From contig NC_088302.1 of the NCBI RefSeq assembly GCF_032854445.1, positions 26,187,080 through 26,251,079 of the forward strand: 64,000 bases of DNA, read 5' to 3'. Each line of letters starts with the position of its first letter. Position 1 is the first letter of the stretch. The notes below the pieces were generated by a model. That model saw only the letters and a list, made by a program, of their open reading frames with translations. It was not told the origin of the DNA and did no database searches. Source of the stretch: Liolophura sinensis (taxonomy: Eukaryota; Mollusca; Polyplacophora; Chitonida; Chitonidae). Shown here piece after piece: positions 32,262 through 45,415 of the stretch. Position numbers and translations under genes: made by a program.

Positions 32262-35200
32262 TTTTTGGACCATAGACCGAGTCTGTACCTCAAAGCCACT
32301 CCGGACTGCATCGTGCTAGGTACAGTCTTTACCCTACAACCAGTTTCCTGACTGCACCATACAAGGCAGAGACTGTACCCCACAGCCAGTCTCCGGACTG
32401 CATCGTACCAGGCACAGCATTTACCCTACAGCCGGTCTTTACCCTACAGCCAGTCTCCGGACTGCACCATACAAGGCACAGTCTACATCCTAGAGCCAGT
32501 CTCAGGACTGCACCGCATTAGGCACACTCTACACCCTACAGACAATTTGCGGAGTGCACCATATCAGGCACAGTCTGTAACCTGCAGCCAGTCTCTGGAC
32601 TGCACCACACCAGGCACAGTCTATACCCTACAGCCAGTCTCCGGACTGCACCGTACCAGGCAGAGTCTGTACCCTACAGCCAGTCTCCAAACTGCACCAT
32701 ACCAGGCACAGTCTTTACCCTACAGCCAGTCTTTACCCTACAGACAGTCTCCGGAGCGCACCATACCAGGCATAGTCTACATCCTAGAGCCAGTCTCTGG
32801 ACTGCACCGTATTAGGCACACTCTACACCCTACAGCCAATTTGCGGAGAGCACCATATCAGGCACAGTCTGTACCCTGCAGTCAGTCTCCGGACTGCACC
32901 ACACCAGGCACAGTCTATACCCTACAGCCAGTCTGTGGACTGCACCATACCAGGCAGAGTCTGTACCCTACAGCCAGTCTCCGGACTGTATCGTACCAGG
33001 CACAGTCTTTACCCTATAGCCAGTCTTTACCCTACAGCCAGTCTCCGGACCGCACCATACCAGGCAGAGTCTACATCCTAGAACCAGTCTCCGGACTGCA
33101 CCGTATTAGGCACACTCTACACCCCACAGCCAATTTGAGGACTGCACCATATCAGACACAGTCTGTATCCTACAGCCAGTCTCCGGACTGCACTATACCA
33201 GGCACAGTCTATACCCTACAGCCAGTCTGTGGACTGCACCGTACCAGGCCCAGTCTGTACCGCACAGCCAGTCTCCGGACTGCACCATACCAGGCACAGT
33301 CTATACCCTACAGCCAGTCTCCGGACAGCACCATACCAGGCACAGTCTATACCCTACAGCCAGTCTCTGTATTGCACCTTACGAGGTAGAGTCTGTACCC
33401 CACAGCCAGTCTCCGGACTGCATCGTACCAGGCAGAGCCTTTACCTTACAGCCGGTCTTTACCCTACAGTCAGTCTCCGGGCCGCACCATACCAGGCAGA
33501 GTCTACATCCTACAGCCAGTTTCCAGACGGCACCGTATTAGGCAAACTCTACACCCTACAGCCAATTTACGGACTGCACCACTTCAGGCACAGTCTGCAC
33601 CCTACAGCCAGTCCCCGGACCCCACCATACCAGGCACAGTCTACATCCTAAAGCCAGTCTCCGTACTGCACCGTATTAGGCACACTCTACACCCTACAGC
33701 CAATTTGAGGACTGCACCATATCAGACACAGTCTGTACCCTGCAGCCAGTCTCCGGACTGCACTATACCAGGCACACTCTGTACCCTACAGCCAGTCTGT
33801 GGACAGCACCATACCAGGCAGAGTCTATACCCTACAGCCAGTCTCCAGACTGCACCATACCAGGCACAGCCTATACCCTACAGACAGTCTCTGTATTGCA
33901 CCTTACGAGGTAGAGTCTGTATCCCACAGCCAATCTCCGGACTGCATCGTACCAGGTCCAGTCTGTACCCTACAGCCAGTCTCCGGACAGCACCACACCA
34001 GGCACAGTCTATACCCTACAGCCAGTCTCTGTATTGCACCTTACCAGGTAGAGTCTGTACCCCACAGCCAGTCTCCGGACTGCATCATACCAGGCAGAGC
34101 CTTTACCTTACAGCCGGTCTTTACCCTACAGTCAGTCTCCGGGCCGCACCATACCAGGCAGAGTCTACATCCTACAGCCAGTTTCCAGACGGCACCGTAT
34201 TAGGCAAACTCTACACCCTACAGCCAATTTGAGGACTGCACCACATCAGGCACAGTCTGCACCCTACAGCCAGTCCCCGGACCCCACCATACCAGGCACA
34301 GTCTACATCCTAAAGCCAGTCTCCGTACTGCACCGTATTAGGCACACTCTACACCCTACAGCCAATTTGAGGACTGCACCATATCAGACACAGTCTGTAC
34401 CCTGCAGCCAGTCTCCGGACTGCACTATACCAGGCACACTCTGTACCCTACAGCCAGTCTCCGGACAGCACCATACCAGGCACAGCCTATACCCTACAGA
34501 CAGTCTCTGTATTGCACCTTACGAGGTAGGGTCTGTATCCCACAGCCAATCTCCGGACTGCATCGTACCAGGTCCAGTCTGTACCCTACAGCCAGTCTCC
34601 GGACAGCACCATACCAGGCAGAGTCTATACCCTACAGCCAGTCTCTGTATTGCACCTTACCAGGTAGAGTCTGTACCCCACAGCCAGTCTCCGGACTGCA
34701 TCGTACCAGGCACAGTCTTTACCCTACAGCCGGTCTTTACCCTACAGCCAGTCTCCGGACCGCACCGTACCAGGCACAGTCTACATCCTATAGCCAGTCA
34801 GCGGACTGCACCATACCAGGCATAGTCTACATCCTATAGCCAGTCAGCGGACTGCACCATACCAGGCATAGTCTTTACCTTACAGCCAGTCTCCGGACTG
34901 CACCGTACCGGGCAGAGTCTAGATCCTACAGTCAGTTTCCGGGCTGCACCGTACCAGGCACAATCTATACCCTACAGCCAATGTCTGTACCGCACCGTAC
35001 CAGGCACAGTCTATACCCTACGGCCAGTCTGCGGACTGCACCATACCAGGCACAGCCTATACCCTTCGGCTAGTCTGCGGACACCATACCAGGCACAGTC
35101 TTTGCCCTACAGCCAGTCTGCAGACTACACCGTACCAGGCACAGTCTGTACCCTACAGCCAGTCTGCGGACAGCACCGTTCCAGGCAGAGTCTACATACT

Positions 35201-35559
35201 ACTTCGAGTCTCTGGACTACACCGTACCAGCCACAGTCTTTACCCTACAGCCAGTCTGCGGACTACACCGCACCAGGCACAGTCTACATCCTACAGCGAG
35301 TCTCTGGACTGCACCATACCAGACACAGTCTGTACCCTATAGCCAGTCTGCGGACTACACCGTACCAGGCAGAGTCTACACCCCACAGCCAGGTTTGGAA
35401 CTGCAACGTACTAGGCATAGTCTGCATCCTACAGCCAGTCTCTTGACTGCACCGTACCAGGCACAGTCTATACCCTACAGGCAGTCTGCGGACTACACCG
35501 TACCAGGCAGAGTCTACACCACACAGCCAGGTTCGGAACTGCAACGTACCAGGCACAGT
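32262..35559. repeat. 46-bp minisatellite, about 70 copies (3.3 kb)
   Basis: The unit (ccggactgcaccataccagg, then cacagtcta, ccctacagc and cagtct) repeats with a 46-nt period; for example equivalent points at 33181 and 33227. Variants such as tgtattgcac, ttacgaggt and 18-bp partial units (cggtctttaccctacagc) occur. A block with the tgtattgcacc variant starting at 33361 recurs at 34023, 662 bp later, so larger segments were duplicated. Since 46 is not divisible by three, each strand cycles through all frames every 138 nt. This yields overlapping open frames (up to 280 codons) with a 46-residue repeat; I do not regard them as genes. Confidence 0.95.
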
Positions 35560-36370
35560 GAATTTTCACCTTCTTCACAGCGCTGTCTGTCGCTATTTTT
35601 TGTTACTGTTGTTTTTCTTTGACCTTGCTTTTATCCTTTTGTTTTTGGTAGTTTTAAACATCGGCGAACAGTTGAGATCTAAGAAAATTAAAACCAGCAT
35701 GTGAATTGTCAAGTCGATCAGTAAACACTATTAAGGGAAAATTCATTCCTGTCCAACTGAAGTGACCCTTCCTTGTTTTTGGTCAAGCCACCTGAAACCC
35801 CTCAAAAAGTCGGCTTATATTTCGTATAGATCCTTCGTTTGGCTGCGTGTTCAACCTCGTGTTACATATATGGCTTCTCCCTAGGACCGTGGAGAGATGT
35901 ACTGCCTTGGTCAACTGTGTTTGTTATCGCAGAATACTTCTGTGTAATGCAATTACCGAACCAGAATAATCCGTGATAATCTACGGCTTCCCCGTGGGCA
36001 GATGTTTTCGAGGAGCGCTTTTGTGTTATTTAATCCACGTAAGTGACTTTTGGATGTGGAATGTCAAGATATTAGATTTGAAAAGTTTTATTTAGCCTTC
36101 AGCAAAATGATAACATTTAATGCTTTATGAGATATGGCGTTCTAATTTCCATCAGTTCAGTGGAGGAGCGATCAGTTCATGACTCAAGCTTGGTACATGC
36201 ACACCAGCATTTATGGATGACATATAGCCCGCTGACTTACTGTGTAGAATACCGATAATATTAATGTAATAACATACGAAATGTAGACATTGCAATTTTG
36301 ACAGGACAGTCAGAAACAGTAATGCACGATACCTTAAATTATTTATCGTACTGAATAGTTTGCTTTGCAA
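35560..36370. other. No gene seen
   Basis: AT-rich unique-looking sequence between the 46-bp and 40-bp arrays. Only short frames without recognisable motifs. Confidence 0.5.
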
Positions 36371-36600
36371 TTGTCTCTCGCTGCTGTCCAACCACGAACT
36401 CGTAACTGTATTGCCCCTCGTTGCTGTTTAACCACGAACATGCAGCTGTATTGTCTCTCATTGCTGTCTAACCACGAACGCGTAAATGTGTTGCCCTTGG
36501 TTGCAGTCTAACCACGGACACGTGGCTGTATTGCCTTTCGTTGTCTAACCACGAACACGCAGCTGCATTGCCTCTCGTTGCTGACTAACCACGAATACCC
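36371..36600. repeat. 40-bp tandem repeat, about 6 copies
   Basis: accacgaac/accacggac recurs at 36391, 36431, 36471, 36511, 36548 and 36588. Spacing is 40 nt except one 37-nt unit. Each unit also has a gctgtattgcc-tcgttg block. Confidence 0.9.
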
Positions 36601-37921
36601 TGTGGCCGTCTGCTTATCTATTGCTTCGCTTTTAACACTTCTTCAGCCATATGACTATTTTATTTGGACTATGCAATGAAGTACTCGTTCATCGTATTCA
36701 CATATGCTGACATGACATTTTGCTCGTTAACACTAGCCTATAATTACACCCTTTATGGCAATTCCTATACTGATGTATTTCACTGACAAGCCTTGTAGCA
36801 ATTTGTTAGTCATCACAGCTGAATCAACGCTCGCTTTGCAGATAACTTATGTCACAATTTGACCTTGACCAATGCGGCTGTTCTCAAATCCAGCTGTTCC
36901 TGATTTGACTGTGACCGTATATCCCGTGGTACTTCTACTTCATGTAGATGGGCCGAGGTCATGCTCGACCTGTTATCCTGACAGGTGTAGAGGAATAGAA
37001 ATAATCTTGAGTACAGAATAAGACTCTGACAAAATGAATCAAATAATTCGCTATTTCACTACCAAAAAGTTTCTCCTTAATAGTAGGCCTAGTCACACAG
37101 TAGGCTACGTAATAATAATATCACATAGAACTTTCGTTAACTGTCTAACTTTCGTTAAAGGGCAAGTATAAAGACGTTGTCATCCATTATTATGATGGGC
37201 AAAATGCTGTAAGTCATATGGCACTCCATTTTCCTCCTACCATAATACAGACGGCCAAATGAACAATTCTTGAGTATGATGTCAAGCAACAATCAGTCAA
37301 TTACCTCGTACTGTAGCCTCTAATATTTGTAATATCCAGTTAGACCGAGAGATTTATGCCGCCTGCGTTCATAGCTTCAATTCTGTCTCTCTAGAAGTCG
37401 GGTATTCAATACAGCTGTTGCTGATGACGGTGTATCCATGCGTTTTGAGGCACATGGTGCGTTATCGTATTATACTCTGTATTCAATTCGTCTCTTAACC
37501 ACTGCCACTCTTTATCCAGGAAGTATATCAAAATAAACATGGTTTGCGAGATTTCGAGTAATCTTAAAGGAGGTGATAATATTGCAAGGTAGAGATTATC
37601 TGTAGTCAGCTTGACCGTCAGTCTGTGTGAGTAAGTTGCTCCTGTGGCTACTGTATTCATGTTTAATGCAATTAACAGAACACAACGAATAAAATATTGT
37701 AAAAGATCTGCATTTGAACATTGAACCCAACTACTAAGAGGTTGGAATTCTAAAAACGCTTATTCCAACGCCTTGTCGCTGCATTTTCTCCACCGATGGT
37801 ACAAAATGGATCACTGGGTATGATTCCGGTATCTGATGTCCAGGTTTGAAGACAAGAACTGTCAGAAGGATGTTTACAGTGGTATTCTTGGTTATTCTCA
37901 TTCACTTCCTCAACACCCTCA
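36601..37921. other. No gene seen; small SINE fragment
   Basis: At about 37225-37285 a plus-oriented scrap of SINE body/tail is visible (cctcctaccataat, ttcttgagtatga). Otherwise nothing recognisable. Confidence 0.45.
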
Positions 37922-38175
37922 CACAACCTGCTTCAGCATCATATCCACCTCCCACGCCCATCAACACCCTCACGATATCACACAACCTGCTTCAGCATCA
38001 TATCCACCTCCCACGCCCATCAACACCCTCACGATATCACACAACCTGCTTCAGCATCATATCCACCTCCCACGCCCCTCAACACCCTCACGATATCACA
38101 CAACCTGCTTCAGCATCATATCCACCTCCAACGCCCCTCAACACCCTCACGATACCACACAACCTGCTTCAGCAT
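37922..38175. repeat. 59-bp tandem repeat, 4.3 copies
   Basis: cacaacctgcttcagcatca recurs at 37922, 37981, 38040, 38099 and 38158, with almost identical intervening sequence. The two overlapping 117-118 codon frames here are by-products. Confidence 0.95.
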
Positions 38176-41100
38176 CAACGAGGTGTTGAAGAGACACCAT
38201 GACGATGTGGCACTCAGCACATTTCCAACCCGTACCTTTAGGACAACAGACAATATGATTTCTTGCCACAAACCACCAGGAAAACACACTACACAACATG
38301 CTTTTAAATCTTTCCCACAACCAATAGTGTCTCTACCCGCACAACAACCGATCTAATAATGAAATGTGTATGAAAACCAAAAATAAAAAAGGAAAAGCCA
38401 TACTATGGTGGCCTGTTCTTAGCGGCTTGCAAATATTTTAAAAAGTGTACACCGTTTGCTTTTATTTTACAAAGATAAAAGTTATTTTGGTATAAGGAGA
38501 GGATTTTAAGTAAAAATATCTGTCGACATGGCCTGTGGTTATGCTGTCTAAATATTTTAGACCGGAAGGGCCCTGCCATGAAATATTAATATAACAATAA
38601 AGGACTCCTCTCCCAAGTCTCTGTCACAAGCACTTGCCACCAGGGATCAATACTGGCTATTAAACTGATAGAAATCGCGCAGCACTCCGACAACAATCGC
38701 TCGCATGTGTCAGATGTTCTCTCAGTTCTTTAACCTTGAAGATGTCTGTGTTTAATTAGAGAACAGAGTCCGTCCGTAAGCTTATCCCCGGCTGAATCCC
38801 CAGCTGTTAGTAACGGACATCTGTCAGAATCAGCTCAGTATAATCTTTATAAATGTATCCGGACAGATCTGTTCTGGGCAAGCCTTTTCCAGCGAGTATT
38901 ATTGGAGAAAATGCGTTATCCCGAGGATGTATCCTTACGGACTCGCTGTGTATCACGGTACACCTCATTAAATAAATGTAGACCTCCAGTTTAATGGACA
39001 CTGTTGCTCATTACAACGTAGTAGTAAACAGTATTCATTTTTAAATGTATAAAGCAGCATTTTTATTTAGCTTCCAGCATCACCCTGTGCATGTGCCGTA
39101 CCAGGGGTATTTAGTGATTTAGTGATTTAATCAATGTTTTGATGATAGAAAAGATGTTTATCTAAACGCCAGCTGGTGGCTTATGTGAGTATAAATGCCT
39201 AAATTTCAAAGTGCCCTGAACCTAAATGACCTTGAGTATACGTAGGCCTACTCGAACGAAGAAGACAGCAAAGTTCCTTCTTTGGGAAGAACAACACTGA
39301 CCGAAGCTTCCCTAGTTCTGACTGTGGTTCTGTATCATCACGGTTGATGCACGACTTTCTTTTAGAACATTCCTATTTGCCAAATAAACGGTCCACGAGA
39401 GATCTTTGCAATAATTGTATATCTCACAAAGCCGCATTGCATCACCTTTCCATTGTATCATTTTGGGTATGATATATTGTTTCCGTGAGTGAAAATGTTC
39501 CTTCTGGTTTTCTTTCCAACTCTTTTTTCAACACAGTTAGCAAAAATGGTTTCGGGAGTGCAGCCTCACTGGTCCAGAGTGTTAAAGCGCTGGCTCGCCA
39601 AGACCATGAGGCCGGTGGTCAATAAGGTGTGGGGCGTGCTGACACATTTGAGCATTCATCATATAAGAGAAAACGACGATAAACAATAAAAACAAAAATA
39701 TAAATTTTTGTTAAAGAAAAAAAGAATTTGTTAGTTATTTTCCACTTAATATGTCCAATTAATATTGTACCATTTTTTATGAAACGACGTAAAATGCTTT
39801 GGCGAAGTATAACAAATACCTAATGAATAACTGTTGATTCGAGGAATCTCGCTATATAAAAAGAAAGAAGAATAAACTATACATGGAAATAAGTATAGAT
39901 CATATAGCAGTCCGTTAGACTGCGTCAAGTGTTAGATTACTGGAGGATATCCGATCGGGAACAGCATCCATGTATTACAATTGAATTAGTCAGCCTTATC
40001 CACGTCTTGTCACAAGTGGTTCAAACAAAACAGCAGTTGATAAAATCCAGAAATAATACGCCACCTTATCCCCGGTGCATTTGGCTGACATAGGCCCATG
40101 TGCAAAAAGCAAATTAGTTGTCAAAGTAAATTGACATCTTTTAGATCAAGACTAGCCAAGCGCTTAAATTCAATTGCACATTGTCGTCACATGAATAGGC
40201 AATCCGTTTTAGGTGAGAGAATGTTAATATAAATTCCGATAAGGAGATTGAAACTGCCTCCAGCGCCAAATCTTTTCAATCAACATTCATCCCCGTAAAA
40301 GCAATTCGACAAATGTGTTTGTTAAGCGAAAGAGGCGATATTAACAACAACGTAGGAGGAAACATGCGACCGCTGAAAACGTAGCTGTGCCGACTGCTGG
40401 AAACGCTACGTTTACCTAAATGGTCAATATTTTTTTTATGTTCTTTGTTTAAATTTCACGCTACAATCTCCCCGATATCTGTGTCTATAGAATGAATCTG
40501 TCTTTCTCCGGGCCTGAGTATATGCAATGCATGGCAGATACTTGCCAACTGAGCAGCAATCCGCTGCTACACACAGGTGGCACTGAAATCCTCATTCTTC
40601 TGTTTGCTATTATAATCAGATTTAAGGCTAAGTTAGCAGCTAAAACCTTAGAATATTGAGGCGTTTTTCTAAAAATCAATAGCTATATTTGAATATAACG
40701 CTAAAATTGAAGAGATCAGCTATGCAGATTTTAGTGAAGTCTGGTATACCTCTAACACAGGTACGTGAGAGAGAGAAAAGTGTTTTGCTACATATCTCTC
40801 TCGGAACTTGAATACGGCGTAAAACACCAATTTCCAAATCACCAATATATATGTATGTCTCTCCAAGAATACGAGGATCGTGGATTCACTGAAACGGCAT
40901 GACAGCATTTCAAATAATTACATCATTTGCGGCACGGGGTGAAAACGGTCATTTCCGTCGTCCAAACTTTCTATTACCACGAGATAAACTGGCTTGGCTC
41001 ACTAGCAGAATAGATAGCTGGTGTTCGGCTCATTCCTTCACAAGGACCACGCTCACAGCGAGAGGATCGGAGTGTTTCCTCAACGCCACATTGATTGATC

Positions 41101-41794
41101 ACACGACATCAGTCCGTGTCAGCATGCAACGCTCCCCACCAGTGTTAACAAGATGAAAAGCCCAGAATTACACAGCTTGAGTAAATAAATGGACTACACT
41201 TGTCTCCTTTGGGTGACAAATCCGGACAAGTAGCGGGGAAATATGTTGTAGCGAATACATTACCCATGAAAAACTTTCGGCGTGGATAACTGTGGGACTT
41301 TTTCCCCTCTGACATTCGTGCTTAGTATGTAACCATTTTTCACGCACAGCATTCGAGGAGAGATGACCTTTCTAATACCTTTTCTTCTTGACTTTTATTG
41401 TCGAAAACGGATTATCATATCCAGGCACGACGCCTATGTCTTTGCTACATGTATGGGGTGGTCATTACGAGCTACAGCATCCCTGATAGACTGACAATAA
41501 AGCGGAACTTCTCCCTGGTGTTGGATTATTTCAGTGTGGCTCTCAGAATAAAATAATAATCAAGCCAAACACAGCTTAAGCAGACTTTAGTCATAAATAC
41601 AGATACATGTAAATTTAAAACAATGAAACGAAATTCATGCTTTGGCAACTTGTACTATCCAATATGCTGTCAGTTTTCAACAAAGATAAAGATGTCACAT
41701 TTCTTGAATGTTTAATATTGTGATCTTGCATACTTTAATATCCATGTTGAACAAACAGAATCAAAATGATTAGCTTAGTAAATTAAGTGTATAA
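38176..41794. other. No gene seen
   Basis: 3.6 kb of AT-rich sequence. A tRNA-head-like fragment lies at about 39565-39625 (gtgttaaagcgctggctcgc) and a SINE tail scrap at about 40810-40835 (atacggcgtaaaacaccaat). Short frames show no known domain. Confidence 0.45.
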
Positions 41795-41960
41795 TAAATA
41801 CCATAGATCGTAGAGAGTAAAACCAGAGCAGTGACGGCAGTGTGGTGAAAAGCTCCATGGTCACACGTACCCGGTAATTAAAATACAAACTGGGAATTTA
41901 CCTCGGTTAGGGCCTCATTCTAACCGTTCATAAAAACACTGAAATAGTAGCAAATTAAAT
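41795..41960 (+). repeat. Dispersed repeat, copy D
   Basis: Fourth copy, 38 kb away, with the tagagagtaaaaccagagcag block, core tggtcacacgta at 41858-41869 and later blocks. It shows the family is interspersed and not just a local duplication. Confidence 0.6.
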
Positions 41961-43329
41961 TATAGATGTTAGAATAACTTTTTGGTCGATATATGAACTA
42001 CGAATGAGTTGAAAATGTCCAAGATCGGTTTGCTTGTTGTATAGTGGCACGTAAATCAGTGATGAAGTCTTGGTGAAAACGCCACTGAACCGCCATGTGT
42101 TTCTCGGAGACACATTAACAAATGTATATATCTGAACTTTACTTTGTTTGCAGGTTCGTTGAAAATGTATCTTTTATCGATGAACACAAAGTGTGGAAAA
42201 TAAACAAACTTAACGACAATGGAATAAATACATCAATATTTCACCTTTTTTAAAAACAGAGAAAGAATATTTTAGTCCGTATAGTTTCCCATTGTTGAGC
42301 TCGCTTGCCTTCCACAGCGAATGGGTGGTTCAATAAAGATTTCTGCAGAAAGTGTTGCCTTTTCTGTTCCAGATTTCTACAGCTGTGTAGCTACTGTTAT
42401 GCCATCTATGGTACGACGTCTACCTCAGTGTCTACCCGTGGGTACCTTAAGTCAGCACAGAAGCCAATACCAGATCCCTTCTATTTGTCGTGCTCTGTCA
42501 GCAATTCTTCGTGGCCGGGTTATTAGCATGGCGGTATGCGCGAGCACGACTACTCTGTGCTCCGCTGTCGACATAAGATAAAAGTCAGCAGACAATCGAT
42601 GTCAGAGGACGTGATCCTCGGCGAGATCGGTCAGAATTCCTCTGGTCAAAGAGCCGTGTTGAGCAGCTGTCAGCCAATGAACCGGAAGTAGCTATTCAAA
42701 TGTTGAGACACCGGATATTTTGGACAAACAATTATCTAAAGAATGTCTTCCCTGCACGCTGTGTGTTATCCAAAGTCATCTTGACCTCTCGCATCAACAC
42801 GTTTGTGTCTTCTGGAAATCGCAACAGAACATGAAAACTATTGTCAGCTTTTATTCGCCCACCTGCTTCCGCTGGCTAATGTTTCCACTCTAAGGACAGA
42901 GAATGTTGTTGTCTGTCATAAAAACAGCCACCCACGGAGTCCAAAATAGACATGGCCGACACCAATAAGTCTCATATACATATTGTCAGCGTAACGCCAA
43001 CTGCACAAAGAGCTAATCCTTATTATTTTTAAAAAAAGAAAAAGTTTTTCCAATAGTAGTGTCTTTGACGATAATGATATTCGACGATCTATAGAAGGAA
43101 AATGTTTTTTATCTCTCATATCAGTCTCATGTTTGGAGAAAAACACACATTTAGTTCTTGTCGTACGTCTTGGCCTTGTCTTACACCTGTCAATAAAACT
43201 AACCTGAAACATTATACTTATCTGAGAAACAGTGAAAACATAACAGTTTTTGGAAAGGCCAGATCTACTGTAGATGCAAATAGCAGAACTATCGTACTAA
43301 ACGCTGCTTGTTGCTCACATGGATCTGCC
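41961..43329. other. No gene seen
   Basis: Two overlapping short frames at 42305-42581 have no recognised motif and no splice context. Nothing else visible. Confidence 0.45.
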
Positions 43330-43485
43330 GTCACATTAGAGGCATCCATCGCCGAGTGGTTAGGGTGCAACTTTATAGCCTGTCACCAACGCAGTTGTTG
43401 TAAACTCCAGTCCAGTTCATGCTGACTTTGTCTCCTTTCATACTAGAAAAGATTCCCAGTTGCATCCGGTTTCCACGATACTGAA
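43330..43485 (+). mobile_element. SINE fragment with tRNA-like head, plus strand
   Basis: gaggcatccatcgccgagtggttaggg resembles a box-A head, followed by actccagtccagttcatgct and tccggtttccacgat, the order seen in family 1. Heavily diverged and incomplete. Confidence 0.55.
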
Positions 43486-45259
43486 AACAGCCTAACACAA
43501 GAAACAGACAAAAATACATAATTATCGTCAAAACCGGGCCATGGTAAAATTAAAACAAAATGTGTTTGCTTATACACATCTTCTCTACATGATCATGTGG
43601 CGAAAAACACATTATCCGGAACTAAAATATCACATTTCAAAAACGCATCTGTGTTAATTGTTTAACAGTGTTCGTCTATATATCTGGGTTTTAATGACGC
43701 TATCAGTGTACTGTAAATCAAATAAATATGTTGTGCAAATGTTTTCAACCCTACGGTACAGATACGGAATATCAATGAAATGGAACAATGTCATTCGCCT
43801 TATTAAACCAACATATACGCTATACCTATATCAATATACACCTTGTTTTGTGTTGTTTTTATGTGATGAGCAGATTACAGTATCAACTTTGCTTCCTGGA
43901 CACACCCATTCCAAACTCTAGATATTTTTGATACTTTATATATTGGCATAGTATTTGGCATATTATTTGAAAGGGATCACAAACAATTCAAAAATTCATG
44001 AATGTAGATACATGGCTTGGCATCAAAGGGCATCGTTAATGTCAAAGATGCTTTTTATACAGGCACAGCTTGGATATAGGCTGTAAATCAAACCAGCTTC
44101 TATGATATCCCCTGAGGATCGTTCGGAAGACAGGTTAACTCATCCTGTTACGGCAACTCCCTTCATTGGGTAAAACAGGGTCACGTGTGAAATCTAAGCC
44201 GAGAGGTACGTTAGTTTAAAATTCACTTCCGACTTTATATGGTCTTAAAAACTTGTTTAATGGACGTATGGCAATCCGCCATCTGGAGAATATTTATCTG
44301 TTCAAGACCTGAGGTTCCCTACTCCGTTTTTGATTCCAGATGTGCTATTAACGCAGGGCGGGATGCATTGAGTGAAAGTGAAAGCTCTGTGAAGACAATT
44401 CTACCACAAGTTTGTGCTTAAATATTAATTCAATTATTGATTTAGTTATTTAAATTAAAGACACTCCACGGAATCAAGAATTTCATAATTAAACTGTTAC
44501 TGCGTCTATAGTAATTTAGATGGAGCTGTATAGTATTATAAGGTAGTTAAAGATATTGGACCAGCAATATATTTGCAGTTAATAATGGATATTTAGTCCA
44601 ACCTCACCAACATCAATACAGTCAGATACACTTGTGACTTTGTTATACCCGCTATCCTTTCGTCAGTGTTCAACACCCTCTGTTCATGGAATACCACGTA
44701 CCAAATGATCACTAGAATAGTGAGCACTGAGCTAACATTTTTCTGAGCGTGATGCACATAACCATAACGTTCCTGAACCGGGCCGCAACCTGGGTCTTCT
44801 ACATAGACTAACGCTGTTCCAATCAGAAGACAAGTGAACCGCCAGACCCGGATGTCTCTGAGGAGTTGCAAAAATCTGAACTTCACTGGTTATGACTAAG
44901 AAGACGGTAAGCTAATAATAACAGGATGATGTACCGGCGCCGTGCGGTGTGTTTGCTGTTCAACAGTGAATGTCATCGTGGATTGTTAGTGCTGTGGACT
45001 GTAGGCTCATTATTAACGTCAGACCAACAAACCTTTAATAACGTCATAAAAAGCCTTTACCATAGCTGTGGAAGAAAATTTGGCGTGACACTAAAACATA
45101 TGATGTAATTTCAGTTCAAATAAAAGATGGTTAAATATACTGGTGGTATACTTTATTTCATCAGTCTAATAATGTGTCCCATATGCACATTTATAGTTTT
45201 ATTGATAAATGTTTTCTTCACGGGAAACAAACAAGCCCGTATAACGTTACCAGTTATTT
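43486..45259. other. No gene seen
   Basis: AT-rich, with short frames on both strands (the longest 97 codons at 44593-44886 on the minus strand) that show no recognisable family. Confidence 0.45.
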
Positions 45260-45415
45260 AATGATGCTTGTTTTATAGTTGCTTAGCTCCAAGCTCAAGA
45301 CACCTTCATTTACACGGCAGCAGTCAGTTTTATGAATGGAAGAAACCGAAGTGATAGGATTAAACCACGCGGACCTTAAGCAAGTTGCTTACAAACTTTT
45401 CCACATGACACACAT
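45260..45415 (-). mobile_element. Decayed SINE family 1 fragment
   Basis: Tail-to-body order is retained: ctcaagacaccttcatttacacgg, a gaatggaagaaaccg block, then accacgcggacc and caagttgcttac. Many substitutions. Confidence 0.5.

Noticed and set aside
32547-34825. Overlapping long open frames (134-280 codons) of S-Q-S-P-D-C-T-type repeats
   Set aside because: They are a stop-free 46-bp minisatellite read in successive frames; all overlapping frames give the same motif and no start context, splice sites or domain supports a protein.
37836-38202. Two proline-rich frames of 117-118 codons
   Set aside because: By-product of the 59-bp tandem repeat; both frames are equally open.
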